From: CAMAVH01 sp035714115 | GTDB taxonomy: Bacteria > Pseudomonadota > Alphaproteobacteria > SMXQ01 | Length of the DNA: 64,000 bases | Assembly (NCBI GenBank): GCA_035714115.1 | Contig: DASTMO010000033.1 | Location: forward strand, 1 to 64,000 | Direction of reading: 5' to 3' | Shown: piece by piece, positions 1 to 8,202 of the stretch | Layout of the letters: each line of letters begins with the position of its first letter | Numbering within the stretch: position 1 is the first letter of the stretch | Translations under genes and position numbers: made by a program | Notes under the pieces: model-generated | Seen by the model: only the letters and a program-made list of their open reading frames with translations | Told to the model about the DNA's origin: nothing | The model's database searches: none

Positions 1-33
1 AACAATCAGGCCAGAAACAATCAGGACTAAGCC

Positions 34-975
34 ATGCGCATTCTCGCCGTCGATGATTCGGAAAACGCGCGCGACATCTTGCGCGTGACGCTCGCCTCCG
101 GCGGGTTCGAGGACGCGACCTTCGCCGAATCCGGCGCCGCGGCCTTGGCGCTGTTACAAAGCGGCGCATCGACCTTCGATGTGATCCTGCTCGACGTCGT
201 GATGCCGGAGATGGACGGCATCGAGACCTGCACACGCCTGCGGACCGACCCGCGCTATGCCGATGTGCCGATCTTGATGATCAGCGGGCAGGCCGATATG
301 GACACCTTGGCGCAGGCTTTCGTCGCCGGGGCCAACGATTACGTCACCAAGCCGTTTCAGCGCACCGAACTCTTGGCCCGCGTGCGCAGCGCGTTGCGCT
401 TCAAGCGCGAGTTGGATCGGCGCCGCGCGCGCGAGACGGAGCTTCAGGCGCTCGCCGACAAGCTCAATCACGGCTTCACCGATGAGCGTTCGCTGATCGA
501 TCCGGCGGGCGGCGTCAGCCGCGAAGTCGCCGAGGCGGCGTTGCGCGCCTTGCCGTCGAGCGGCGCGGCGGCTCTCGTGCTCGCGCTGCAGATCGACGGG
601 CTGACCGCCTATCGCGCGAGTTATGGCGACGGCGGGGTTTCGAGCCTGCTGGCCCGCGTCGGCGCTGCGCTGCGGGCCTTGCCCGGCCGGGTCGGCGATT
701 TGCTGTCCTATTTCGGCGACGGGCTGTTCATCATCGTCGCGCCAGGGGGCGATAAGGCGGAGATTCAGCGGCTGGCCGAACGGGCGCTGCAGAGCGCGAA
801 GGCGCTGGGCGCCGCGCCGCGCGGCATCACCATGAGCGCCGGCATCGCCGGGCCGCGCGACGGCGGCATCGTCGAGCCGCGCATGTTGCTGGCCGATGCG
901 GTGTCTGCCGTCGAGCGGGCATCGGCATCCGGCGGCAACCGCGTCGTCCTGGCGGACAATTCGTTGATCGCCTAA
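34..975 (+). CDS. Response regulator with receiver domain and degenerate GGDEF-like domain
   Basis: The product is 313 residues. Residues 1-120 form a receiver domain with the acidic pair D7/D8, phospho-acceptor D54 (in the LLDVVMPEMDG stretch), S84 and K106 (KPF). A short helical linker (about 120-145) leads to a C-terminal domain of about 165 residues with the fold pattern of a nucleotide cyclase. Where an active diguanylate cyclase has GGDEF, this protein reads FGDGL (227-231), so cyclase activity is unlikely; it may be a sensory or protein-binding output domain. The ATG at 34 follows an AGGACTAAGCC stretch. It converges on ligA, and the upstream context lies outside the window. The input kinase is unknown. 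Confidence 0.85.
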   Translation: MRILAVDDSENARDILRVTLASGGFEDATFAESGAAALALLQSGASTFDVILLDVVMPEMDGIETCTRLRTDPRYADVPILMISGQADMDTLAQAFVAGANDYVTKPFQRTELLARVRSALRFKRELDRRRARETELQALADKLNHGFTDERSLIDPAGGVSREVAEAALRALPSSGAAALVLALQIDGLTAYRASYGDGGVSSLLARVGAALRALPGRVGDLLSYFGDGLFIIVAPGGDKAEIQRLAERALQSAKALGAAPRGITMSAGIAGPRDGGIVEPRMLLADAVSAVERASASGGNRVVLADNSLIA

Positions 976-1018
976 GTGGCGTCAGGTCGCTGATCGCCTA
1001 AGCCGTTCAGGTCTCGCC
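965..1018. repeat. Short tandem duplication spanning two convergent stop codons
   Basis: Two adjacent units of about 26 bases, 965-990 and 991-1018, both begin TGATCGCCTAAG and both contain TCAGGTC. The first unit carries the stop codon of the response regulator and the second carries the stop codon of ligA on the other strand. It looks like a recent slippage duplication. Confidence 0.6.
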
Positions 1019-3175
1019 GATCAGCGTCAGCCATTCTTCTTCGCTGAGGATCGGCACGCCGAGCGCCTTGGCTTTGTCGGCCTTCGAGCCGGCATCGCTG
1101 CCGACCACCACATAGCCCGTCTTCTTGGAGACCGAGCCGGCGACCTTGGCCCCGAGCCGTTCGGCCTGCGCTTCGGCCTGCTGGCGCGTCAGCTTTTCCA
1201 GCGTGCCGGTGAAGACCACGGTCTTGCCGGCGACCGGCGAATCGGCGGGCGCTTCGATGATCTCGACGGGCTCGATCTCGACGCCGGCCTCGATCAGGGC
1301 GTCGAGCGCGGCCCGATTGTTCTCTTCGCGGAAGAAATCGATGATGTCGTCGGCCATCTTGATGCCGATGCCGGTGATGGCGCAGAGATTGGCGAATTCG
1401 CCGCCGATCTTCTCCGGCTTCTTCTCGTCGGGCGCGGCGTCGCGATCCGCGATGGCTTGGGCCATCGCCGCGCGCCACTTTTCCAGCGTGCCGTAATGGC
1501 GGGCCAGCCACTTGGCCGTCGCCTCGCCGACCTGATAGATGCCGAGCGCGTAGATGAAGCGCTCGAACGGCACCTTGCGGCGCGCCTCAATGGCGGCGAA
1601 CAGGTTCTGCGCGCTCTGCGGCCCCCAGCCGTCCCATGTGGCGAGCGGCTCGGCGAACGTCTTGTTGCGCTCTTGCAGCGTGAAGATGTCGGCGGCGGTC
1701 TCGATCGCGCCCTTGTCGAGGAAGAGCTGCAACCGCTCTTCGCCGAGGCCGTCGATGTTGAAGGCAAGGCGCGAGACGAAGTGCGACAGGCGCGCCAGAC
1801 GTTGGGCCGGGCAGACAAGCACGCCCGTGCAGCGCCAGACGGCTTCGCCTTCCTCGCGCACGGCGAGGCTGCCGCAGACCGGACAGGCGGGATGGTCGTG
1901 CCCCTTCGACAGCACCTTGGCCATGTTGAAGCGGTGCGCGCCCTTGGGGCGCTTGTCCTCGACGTAGGAGACGACTTGAGGGATCACGTCGCCGGCGCGC
2001 TGGATGACGACGGTGTCGCCGACGCGAAAATCCTTGCGCGCGACTTCGTCCTCGTTGTGCAGCGTGGCGCGGCTGACGACAACGCCGCCGACCGTGATCG
2101 GCTCGAGGATGGCGAAGGGCGTCAGCACGCCGGTGCGGCCGACCGAAATGCCGATGTCGTTGAGCCGCGTCTGCGCCTGCTCGGCGGGAAACTTATGGGC
2201 GATGGCCCAGCGCGGCGCGCGGCTGATCATGCCGAGCTGGTCCTGCCAGTCGAAGCGGTTGACCTTATAGACGACGCCGTCGATGTCGTAGGGCAGGTCG
2301 GCGCGCTCCGCCCCGAGCGCGGCATGGTAGGCGACGGCCTCTTCGGGCGAGCGGCAGAGCTTGGCTTTGGGGTTCACATGGAAACCCCAGGCTTTGAGCT
2401 GTTGCAGGAAGTCCCAATGGGTCTTGCCGATCGGTTCGCTGCTTTCGCCCATGGCATAGGCGAAGAAGCGCAAAGGACGGCTGGCGGTGACGCGCGAATC
2501 GATCTGGCGCAGGCTGCCGGCGGCGCTATTGCGCGTATTGGCGAAGACCGGTTCGTCGGCTTTGAGGCGCGCCTCGTTCAGTTTCAGGAAATCCGCGCGG
2601 ATCATGTAGATCTCGCCGCGGATGTCGATCACGTCGGGCGCGTCGCCTTTCAGTTTCTCGGGAATGTCTTTGATGGTGCGGAGATTCGGCGTGACGTCTT
2701 CGCCTTCGACGCCGTCGCCACGCGTCGCGCCTTGCACGAAGCGGCCTTTTTCGTAGCGCAGCGAGATCGACAGGCCGTCGATCTTCGGCTCCGCCACCAC
2801 GTCGACCGGCGTATCGGCCGCGAAGCCGAGAAAGCGCCGGACGCGGCTGAAGAAATTCTCGACATCCTCCGGTTCGAAGGCGTTGTCGAGCGACAGCATG
2901 GGCCGCGCATGACGCACTTTGGCGAACCGCCCGGCCGGCGCGGCGCCGACCTTGCGGGTCGGGCTGTCCTCGCGCGCCAGATCGGGAAAGCGCGCTTCGA
3001 TCTCTTCGTTGCGCCGGCGCAGGGCGTCGTAGTCCGCGTCCGAGATGGTCGGCGCGTCTTCCTGGTGGTAGCGCTTGTCGTGCTCGGCGATCTCCGCCGC
3101 GAGGCGTGCCAGCTCCATTTCCGCCATCATGCGGTCGAGCTTCTTCACGCTGATCTTGCTGGTGTCGAGTGCCAT
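1007..3175 (-). CDS. ligA: NAD-dependent DNA ligase LigA
   Basis: This enzyme seals nicks between Okazaki fragments and in repair using NAD+. It has 722 residues, normal to slightly long for the family. The N-terminal Ia domain (about 15-85) is followed by the adenylation domain with the nucleotidyl-lysine motif KIDG at 131-134. An OB fold, a four-cysteine zinc finger (CPVC, then two further Cys), helix-hairpin-helix repeats and a C-terminal BRCT domain (VVFTGTLEKL through the end) follow. The start is an ATG at 3175, five bases after the recN stop, so the two genes are probably co-transcribed. The bamD-recN-ligA order is typical of alphaproteobacteria. Confidence 0.97.
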   Translation of the reverse strand: MALDTSKISVKKLDRMMAEMELARLAAEIAEHDKRYHQEDAPTISDADYDALRRRNEEIEARFPDLAREDSPTRKVGAAPAGRFAKVRHARPMLSLDNAFEPEDVENFFSRVRRFLGFAADTPVDVVAEPKIDGLSISLRYEKGRFVQGATRGDGVEGEDVTPNLRTIKDIPEKLKGDAPDVIDIRGEIYMIRADFLKLNEARLKADEPVFANTRNSAAGSLRQIDSRVTASRPLRFFAYAMGESSEPIGKTHWDFLQQLKAWGFHVNPKAKLCRSPEEAVAYHAALGAERADLPYDIDGVVYKVNRFDWQDQLGMISRAPRWAIAHKFPAEQAQTRLNDIGISVGRTGVLTPFAILEPITVGGVVVSRATLHNEDEVARKDFRVGDTVVIQRAGDVIPQVVSYVEDKRPKGAHRFNMAKVLSKGHDHPACPVCGSLAVREEGEAVWRCTGVLVCPAQRLARLSHFVSRLAFNIDGLGEERLQLFLDKGAIETAADIFTLQERNKTFAEPLATWDGWGPQSAQNLFAAIEARRKVPFERFIYALGIYQVGEATAKWLARHYGTLEKWRAAMAQAIADRDAAPDEKKPEKIGGEFANLCAITGIGIKMADDIIDFFREENNRAALDALIEAGVEIEPVEIIEAPADSPVAGKTVVFTGTLEKLTRQQAEAQAERLGAKVAGSVSKKTGYVVVGSDAGSKADKAKALGVPILSEEEWLTLIGET

Positions 3176-3180
3176 GGGGC

Positions 3181-4845
3181 TCAGGCTCCCGCGGCCAGCA
3201 GCTTGTCGGCGGCGGCGCGCGCTTCGTCGGTGATCTTGGCGCCGGCAAGCATGCGGGCGATCTCTTCGCGGCGCTCGGCCGCTTCCAGCGGCACCACGGT
3301 GGTGCTGGTCGATTTGCCTTGGGTCTTCTGCACGCGCCAGTGATGCAGGCCGCGCGCCGCGACCTGCGGCGAATGGGTGACGACGAGCACCTGCACGTCA
3401 ACGCCGAGGCGCGCCAAACGCTCCCCGACGGCGTCGGCCACCGCGCCGCCGATGCCGGAATCCACTTCGTCGAAGACGAGGGCCGCGGCATCGCCGGTGC
3501 CGGCGAGCGCGACTTTGAGGGCGAGCATGAAGCGCGCCAGCTCGCCGCCCGAGGCGATCTTGGCCAGCGCGCCGTGCGGCGCGCCGGGATTGGTGGCGAC
3601 TTCGAAGGCGACGCGTTCGGTCCCGTCCGGGCCGCCGGAGTCGGCATCCAGCGTTTCGACCGTGGTGCGGAAGCTGGCCTTGTCCATCTTCAGGGGGCCG
3701 AGCTCCTTGTTCACCGCCTTGTCGAGCTTGGTTGCGGCCTTGCGGCGCGCATCGCCGAGCTTGGCGGCAGCATCGATGTAGGTCTTGCGCGCGGCGGCCG
3801 TGGCTGCGGCCAGCTTCTTGATGTCGAGGCCGGCGCCGTCGATGGCGGCGAGCTTGCGCGCCATCTCGTCGCGCAAGGCGCCGAGCGAATCGACATCGAC
3901 ATTGTGCTTGCGCGCCAAGGCGCGCAGCGCGAACAGGCGCTCTTCGATCTGTTCGAGCTTGGCGGGATCGGAATCGAGATCGGCCAGCACGATCTCGATC
4001 TGCGCCACCGCTTCGCTCGCCTCCACCGTGGCGGCGGCGATCGATTGTAAGGCGGCGGCGAGCCGGTCGCCGGCCTTGGCGGCGGCGCGATCCACCAGAC
4101 GGTGTGCGGCATTGAGCGCGCTCACCACGGCGCGGCCCTTGGTCAATTCGTCGAGCGCGGCCTGCAGTCCCTCGGCCAGTTTGGCGCCGCCCTGCATGAA
4201 GCTGCGTTGTTCGGCGAGCTGGGTTTCCTCGCCGGGCTTGGGCTCCATCTTGTCGAGCTCGGCCAGGGTGTGTCGCAGATAGTCTTCGTCGCGTTGGGCG
4301 GCTTCGGCCTCATTGCGCGCGTCGTCCTCGGCTTTGCGACAGGCCTGCCAGGCTTCGTAAGCGGCGCGCACGGCGGCGAGCGGCGCGTCGTGGCCGCCAT
4401 AGGAATCCAACAGGCCGCGATGGGTGGCGGCGTCCAAGAGGCCGTGGGTGTCGTGCTGGCCGTGCACTTCGACCAGCAGCTCGCCGAGCTGGCGCAGCAG
4501 GCCGATGCCGGCCGGCTGGTCGTTGACGAAGGCGCGGCTGCGGCCATCGGTGCCGAGCACGCGCTTGAGCACCAGCGTGTCTTCCGAAGCGATCTCGTTG
4601 TCGGCGAGCAGCTTGCGCGCTGGATGTTTGGCGGGAATGTCGAATTCGGCGCTGACCGTGGCTTTCTCCGCGCCGCGGCGCACCAGTCCGGCGTCGCCGC
4701 GCGCGCCGAGCGCGAGGCCCAGCGCGTCGAGCAGGATGGACTTGCCGGCGCCGGTCTCGCCGGTCAGCACGCTGAGGCCCGCGCCGAATTCCAGATCGAG
4801 GCGCTCGATAAGGACGACGTCGCGGATCGAAAGCGCGAGCAGCAT
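3181..4845 (-). CDS. recN: DNA repair protein RecN
   Basis: RecN is an SMC-like ATPase that acts early in double-strand-break repair. The 554-residue product has the Walker A motif GETGAGKS at residues 29-36 in an N-terminal ATPase half. A long alpha-helical, coiled-coil middle is rich in Ala, Glu and Lys. The C-terminal half carries the ABC signature region (KIASGGELARFMLALK) and Walker B (LVFDEVDSGIGG). It lies 7 bases downstream of bamD and just upstream of ligA, so it is likely in one operon. No obvious SOS box was found, because transcription probably enters from bamD. Confidence 0.96.
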   Translation of the reverse strand: MLLALSIRDVVLIERLDLEFGAGLSVLTGETGAGKSILLDALGLALGARGDAGLVRRGAEKATVSAEFDIPAKHPARKLLADNEIASEDTLVLKRVLGTDGRSRAFVNDQPAGIGLLRQLGELLVEVHGQHDTHGLLDAATHRGLLDSYGGHDAPLAAVRAAYEAWQACRKAEDDARNEAEAAQRDEDYLRHTLAELDKMEPKPGEETQLAEQRSFMQGGAKLAEGLQAALDELTKGRAVVSALNAAHRLVDRAAAKAGDRLAAALQSIAAATVEASEAVAQIEIVLADLDSDPAKLEQIEERLFALRALARKHNVDVDSLGALRDEMARKLAAIDGAGLDIKKLAAATAAARKTYIDAAAKLGDARRKAATKLDKAVNKELGPLKMDKASFRTTVETLDADSGGPDGTERVAFEVATNPGAPHGALAKIASGGELARFMLALKVALAGTGDAAALVFDEVDSGIGGAVADAVGERLARLGVDVQVLVVTHSPQVAARGLHHWRVQKTQGKSTSTTVVPLEAAERREEIARMLAGAKITDEARAAADKLLAAGA

Positions 4846-4852
4846 GGGCTTT

Positions 4853-5668
4853 TTAGAACACCGACTTCCAAGTGCGGCTCAGCCAGGAGTTTTTGTCCTC
4901 GGCCGGCACCAGCTGCGCGCCGGTCATCAAGGAATAGGAGTCCTGGTACCATTCGCTGCCCGGGAAGTTGTGGCCGAGCACGGCAGCGGCGGCCTGGGCT
5001 TCCTGGGTCAGGCCCACTTCGAGGTAGCATTCGGTCAGGCGGTGCAGCGCCTCGGGCACGTGCGACGTGGTCTGGTATTTTTCGACGACGGCGCGATAGC
5101 GCGCGATGGCGGCCTGCGGCTGGTTGCGCTTCTGGTAGTAGCGCGCGACCTCCATCTCCTTGCCGGCGAGGTTGTCGTAGGCGAGGTCGATCTTGAGGCG
5201 GGCATCGCGGGCATATTTGCTGTCGGGGAAGCGGCGCACGACTTCCTGCAGCGCGTTGAGCGCACGGTTGGTCAGCGACTGGTCGCGCGTCACGTCGGGA
5301 ATGCGTTCGTAATAGCTCAGCGCCTTGAGGTAGTAGGCGTAGGCGACGTCCTTGCTGCCGGGATGCAGCGAGATGAAGCGGTCGAGCGCGGCGATCGCCT
5401 CATCGTAGCGGTTCATCTCGTAATAGGCGTAGGCGTTGAGCAGCTGCGCCTTGGTCGCCCAGACCGAATAGGGGTGCTGGCGGTCGACTTCGTCGAACAG
5501 CTTGACCGCATCGGCGGGCGTGCCGGCGTCCATCAAGCTCATGGCCTCGTTGAACATGTCCTCGGCCGGACGGTCGGGCATGGCCTTGGGCTCGGACGAG
5601 CCGCAGGCGGCAAGGCCCAGCGACAGGGCGGAAATGATGAGGACGGTGAGGCGGCGCGAAACGGACAT
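4853..5668 (-). CDS. bamD: Outer membrane assembly lipoprotein BamD
   Basis: BamD (older name ComL) is the essential TPR lipoprotein of the BAM complex, which inserts beta-barrel proteins into the outer membrane. With the start at 5668 (MSVSRRL) the 271-residue product has a lipoprotein signal with lipobox LAAC, lipidated at C22. About five TPR-like repeats follow (for example LNAYAYYEMNRYDEAIAALD). A longer reading to a GTG at 5692 is open but would place eight residues before a good signal peptide, so it is disfavoured. It is followed closely by recN. In many relatives it directly follows lpxC; here a block of extra genes separates them. Confidence 0.94.
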   Translation of the reverse strand: MSVSRRLTVLIISALSLGLAACGSSEPKAMPDRPAEDMFNEAMSLMDAGTPADAVKLFDEVDRQHPYSVWATKAQLLNAYAYYEMNRYDEAIAALDRFISLHPGSKDVAYAYYLKALSYYERIPDVTRDQSLTNRALNALQEVVRRFPDSKYARDARLKIDLAYDNLAGKEMEVARYYQKRNQPQAAIARYRAVVEKYQTTSHVPEALHRLTECYLEVGLTQEAQAAAAVLGHNFPGSEWYQDSYSLMTGAQLVPAEDKNSWLSRTWKSVF

Positions 5669-5785
5669 GGCGAAACAAACCGGTAAAAGCACCCGGCGGC
5701 GCGGCCGGGCAGCGGACTATATCACATTCCGCCGCCCAGGCGACAACCGCCAGCCATGGCCTAAGCCGCTGGCTGGGAAGGGGAA

Positions 5786-6172
5786 TTACTTCTTTTTCGC
5801 GGGCTTGGCCGGGCGCTTGCGGGCTGGCCGTTGGGTCGCGGCGAGACGGATGTTGCCGCGCTGCACATCGAGCCGCAGATGCGGGCCGTCGCCGTGCTTG
5901 AGAATGAAGTCCGCGACGCTCTGGCCGTCTTCGTAAAGGGCGTAGCGCTTGCTTGCCTCGACGCCGCCCTTGCCGCCCTTCTGATCCAGGGGATCGATGA
6001 TGGTGCGCACGCGAATGGCGTCGGCGACGCGCAGCAAAGCCGCCGTGGCGCGACGCTTGGCGGCCGCGCCCTGATAGGCCTTGGGGCCAAGGGCGGCCCA
6101 GAGATCCTCATAAAGCTCATCCAGCGCTTTCACGCTCATTTTTCCCAGTTTGGCCAAAGGCGCAGCGGCCAT
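5786..6172 (-). CDS. Conserved hypothetical protein with basic C-terminal tail
   Basis: The product is 128 residues and I do not recognise the family. The first 110 residues look like a small globular domain with alternating helices and strands (LDELYEDLWAALGPKAY, then ADFILKHGDGPHLRLDVQ). The last 14 residues are almost all Arg, Lys, Pro and Ala, like a histone H1-type tail. The ATG at 6172 has a strong ribosome-binding site (GGGAGGATCGCGAC), which supports translation. It lies between bamD and a divergent solute-binding protein gene. A GC-rich frame on the opposite strand (5831-6277) overlaps it but has no good start. Confidence 0.7.
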   Translation of the reverse strand: MAAAPLAKLGKMSVKALDELYEDLWAALGPKAYQGAAAKRRATAALLRVADAIRVRTIIDPLDQKGGKGGVEASKRYALYEDGQSVADFILKHGDGPHLRLDVQRGNIRLAATQRPARKRPAKPAKKK

Positions 6173-6340
6173 GTCGCGATCCTCCCATGTCTGCCGATAG
6201 GTCTTCTATCAGTCAGAAGTATTGTTCTTTGCCGTCGGGCCGCCGCGCGGCTTGCGCCACGACGGCGCGGACCCTAGGCTTTCAGCCATAACGGCTTCTG
6301 CCGAGCGATAACAATAAAAACGCATCATGGGGAGGGATCA

Positions 6341-7624
6341 ATGATCAACCGGATCGTCCGGGCGCTGCCGCCCGCCGTCTGCTTGTCTGCCTGCGCGTTC
6401 GCTTTCGCCGCCGCCGAGGCGGCCGAAGGTCCGGAGGCCTTTCGCGGCAAGACCGTCACGGTCGCCATCGGCTCGGGCACCGGCGGCTCGCACGACCAAT
6501 GGGGCCGCTTGATCAACCGCCATATGGGCAAGCACCTGCCGGGCAATCCCAGCCTGGTGCCGAAGAACTTCCCCGGCGCCGGCGGCATGGCGCTCGCTAA
6601 CACGCTATGGGCGCAGAGCCCGAAGGACGGCACGTTCTTCGGCATCGTCAACCGCACGATCTATTTGGAGCCGCTGTTCGCCGGCGGCCAGTCGAAGGCC
6701 CAATTCGACGCGCGCAAGTTCTCCTGGATCGGCAGCTCCGACACGATCGTCAGCGTCGCCGTCGCCTGGCACACCTCGCCGGTGCAGAAATGGCAGGATC
6801 TTTATAACCACGAGCTGATCGTCGGCGCGGTCGGCGCGGCCAGCGGCTCGACCAAAGAAGCCTATGTGATGAAAAATCTGCTGGGCTTCCGCTATCGCGT
6901 CATCATGGGCTATCCCGGCGGCAACGACGTCGATCTCGCCATGGAGCGCGGCGAGATCGAAGGGCGGGCCAATCTCGCCTATTCCGGCCTGAAGAGCCGC
7001 AACGCCCAGCAGCTGGCGGAGGGCAAGATTCGCGTGCTCTACCAGATGGGCGTCGAGAAGCATCCGGAGATGCCGAACGTGCCTTCGGTGCTCGACATGG
7101 CGCGCAACGACGAGGAGCGCCGCCTGCTCGAGCTCAACTTCATGCACAGCGACATCGGCTACAGCTTCGCCGCGCCGCCCGACATGGCGCCGGCGCGTCT
7201 CGCCACGCTGCGTCAGGCCTTCAAGGCGACGCTGGAGGATCCGCAGCTGAAAGACGAAGCCGCCAAGCAGCAGCTCGACATCACCTATGTGCCGGGCGAG
7301 CGCCTGCAGGCCTTGATGGAGAAGGCTTATAGCGCCCCGCCGGCGATGGTCGCGCGCCTGCTGGAGCTGTCGCAGCCGACGCTGCGCGAGGACATGGCCG
7401 AGGCCAATGTGGTGAAGACGACGCTGACCGGCATCGGCCGCGAAGGCCGCAGCGTCTCCTTCGTCGACAAGGGCGCCAAGACCGAAGCTTCGGTCAGCGG
7501 CGGCACGACCGAATTGGTGCGCGCCGGCCAGAAGATCGAAGCGAGCGGTCTGAAAGAAGGCATGACCTGCGAGATCACCTACTACGGCAACAAAGGCACG
7601 GCGGCGAAGATCGCCTGCGATTAA
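6341..7624 (+). CDS. Bug/TctC-type solute-binding protein with C-terminal extension
   Basis: This is a periplasmic solute receptor of the tripartite tricarboxylate transporter (TTT) family. The 427-residue product has a Sec signal peptide (about 1-27) and the family pattern: a glycine-rich binding loop (GSGTGGSHDQWGRLINRHM), NFPGAGGMALANTLW, and YPGGNDVDLAMERGEIEGR. The standard fold ends near residue 345; a further 75 residues form an apparent small beta domain not usual in the family. The ATG at 6341 follows GGGGAGGGATCA. No TctA/TctB membrane genes are nearby. It is followed 11 bases later by a cupin gene, so the two probably form an operon. The ligand is unknown, possibly a carboxylate. 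Confidence 0.88.
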   Translation: MINRIVRALPPAVCLSACAFAFAAAEAAEGPEAFRGKTVTVAIGSGTGGSHDQWGRLINRHMGKHLPGNPSLVPKNFPGAGGMALANTLWAQSPKDGTFFGIVNRTIYLEPLFAGGQSKAQFDARKFSWIGSSDTIVSVAVAWHTSPVQKWQDLYNHELIVGAVGAASGSTKEAYVMKNLLGFRYRVIMGYPGGNDVDLAMERGEIEGRANLAYSGLKSRNAQQLAEGKIRVLYQMGVEKHPEMPNVPSVLDMARNDEERRLLELNFMHSDIGYSFAAPPDMAPARLATLRQAFKATLEDPQLKDEAAKQQLDITYVPGERLQALMEKAYSAPPAMVARLLELSQPTLREDMAEANVVKTTLTGIGREGRSVSFVDKGAKTEASVSGGTTELVRAGQKIEASGLKEGMTCEITYYGNKGTAAKIACD

Positions 7625-7635
7625 GGAGCCGTGAG

Positions 7636-8130
7636 ATGACCGTTCAGTTCGCCGACGTCGTCGGCCAGAAGAAGCTGCGCCTCGGCCACAGCAAGCGCGT
7701 GCTCATCCGCACCCCGGACTTCCATGTCTGGGTTCATGCCGACGAGCCGGGCACCAAGGGCCCGATGCACACCCACACGGCCGATGAGACCTTCTATTGC
7801 CTGCAGGGCGAATGCACTTTCACGCTCAAGGAGGCGTCGGGCAAGCGCTACAAGCGCAAGCTGACGCCGGGCATGATCGTGATGATCCCGAAGGGCGATT
7901 TCTACCAGCTGCACAACACCGGCGACGATTATCTGGTGCTGCTCGGCACGCGCGGCGAGACCGATAAGCTGCCGCGCTTCGGCAAGGAAGGGGAGACGGT
8001 CGGCCATAACAACTGGGCGATCGAGAACCGCCATGTGATCGAGGCGCGCAAGACGCAGATTGCTCGTAAGACCAAAGCGCCGGCCAAGAAGAAGGCGGCG
8101 ACGAAGGCCAAAGCGCGCAAGCGCGCCTGA
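7636..8130 (+). CDS. Cupin-domain protein
   Basis: This 164-residue single-domain cupin has both canonical motifs. The first is PMHTHTADETFYCLQGE, giving metal ligands H45, H47 and E51; the second supplies H93 (IPKGDFYQLHNTG). A mononuclear metal site is therefore intact. It could be a dioxygenase, isomerase or small-molecule-binding protein; the sequence does not say which. The last 30 residues are rich in Lys, Ala and Arg, a basic tail probably outside the fold. It sits just after a solute-binding protein gene and before a strong terminator, which suggests it acts on the imported compound. Confidence 0.85.
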   Translation: MTVQFADVVGQKKLRLGHSKRVLIRTPDFHVWVHADEPGTKGPMHTHTADETFYCLQGECTFTLKEASGKRYKRKLTPGMIVMIPKGDFYQLHNTGDDYLVLLGTRGETDKLPRFGKEGETVGHNNWAIENRHVIEARKTQIARKTKAPAKKKAATKAKARKRA

Positions 8131-8149
8131 GACAGGCGGGGACGCAAAG

Positions 8150-8186
8150 AAAAAGGCCGGCGGGGCGAACCCTGCCGGCCTTTTTG
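8150..8186. terminator. Bidirectional intrinsic terminator
   Basis: A perfect GC-rich stem, GGCCGGC (8155-8161) pairing with GCCGGCC (8174-8180), is preceded by five A and followed by five T. It can stop transcription of the cupin gene from the left and of lpxC from the right. Confidence 0.9.
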
Positions 8187-8202
8187 ATTCTGTGCCTATC
8201 GC

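Noticed and set aside
1457..3343. 628-codon plus-strand frame opposite ligA
   Set aside because: Antisense shadow of ligA; no recognisable domains.
5831..6277. 148-codon plus-strand frame opposite the 128-residue unknown gene
   Set aside because: The minus-strand gene has a strong ribosome-binding site and plausible protein composition; this frame has neither.
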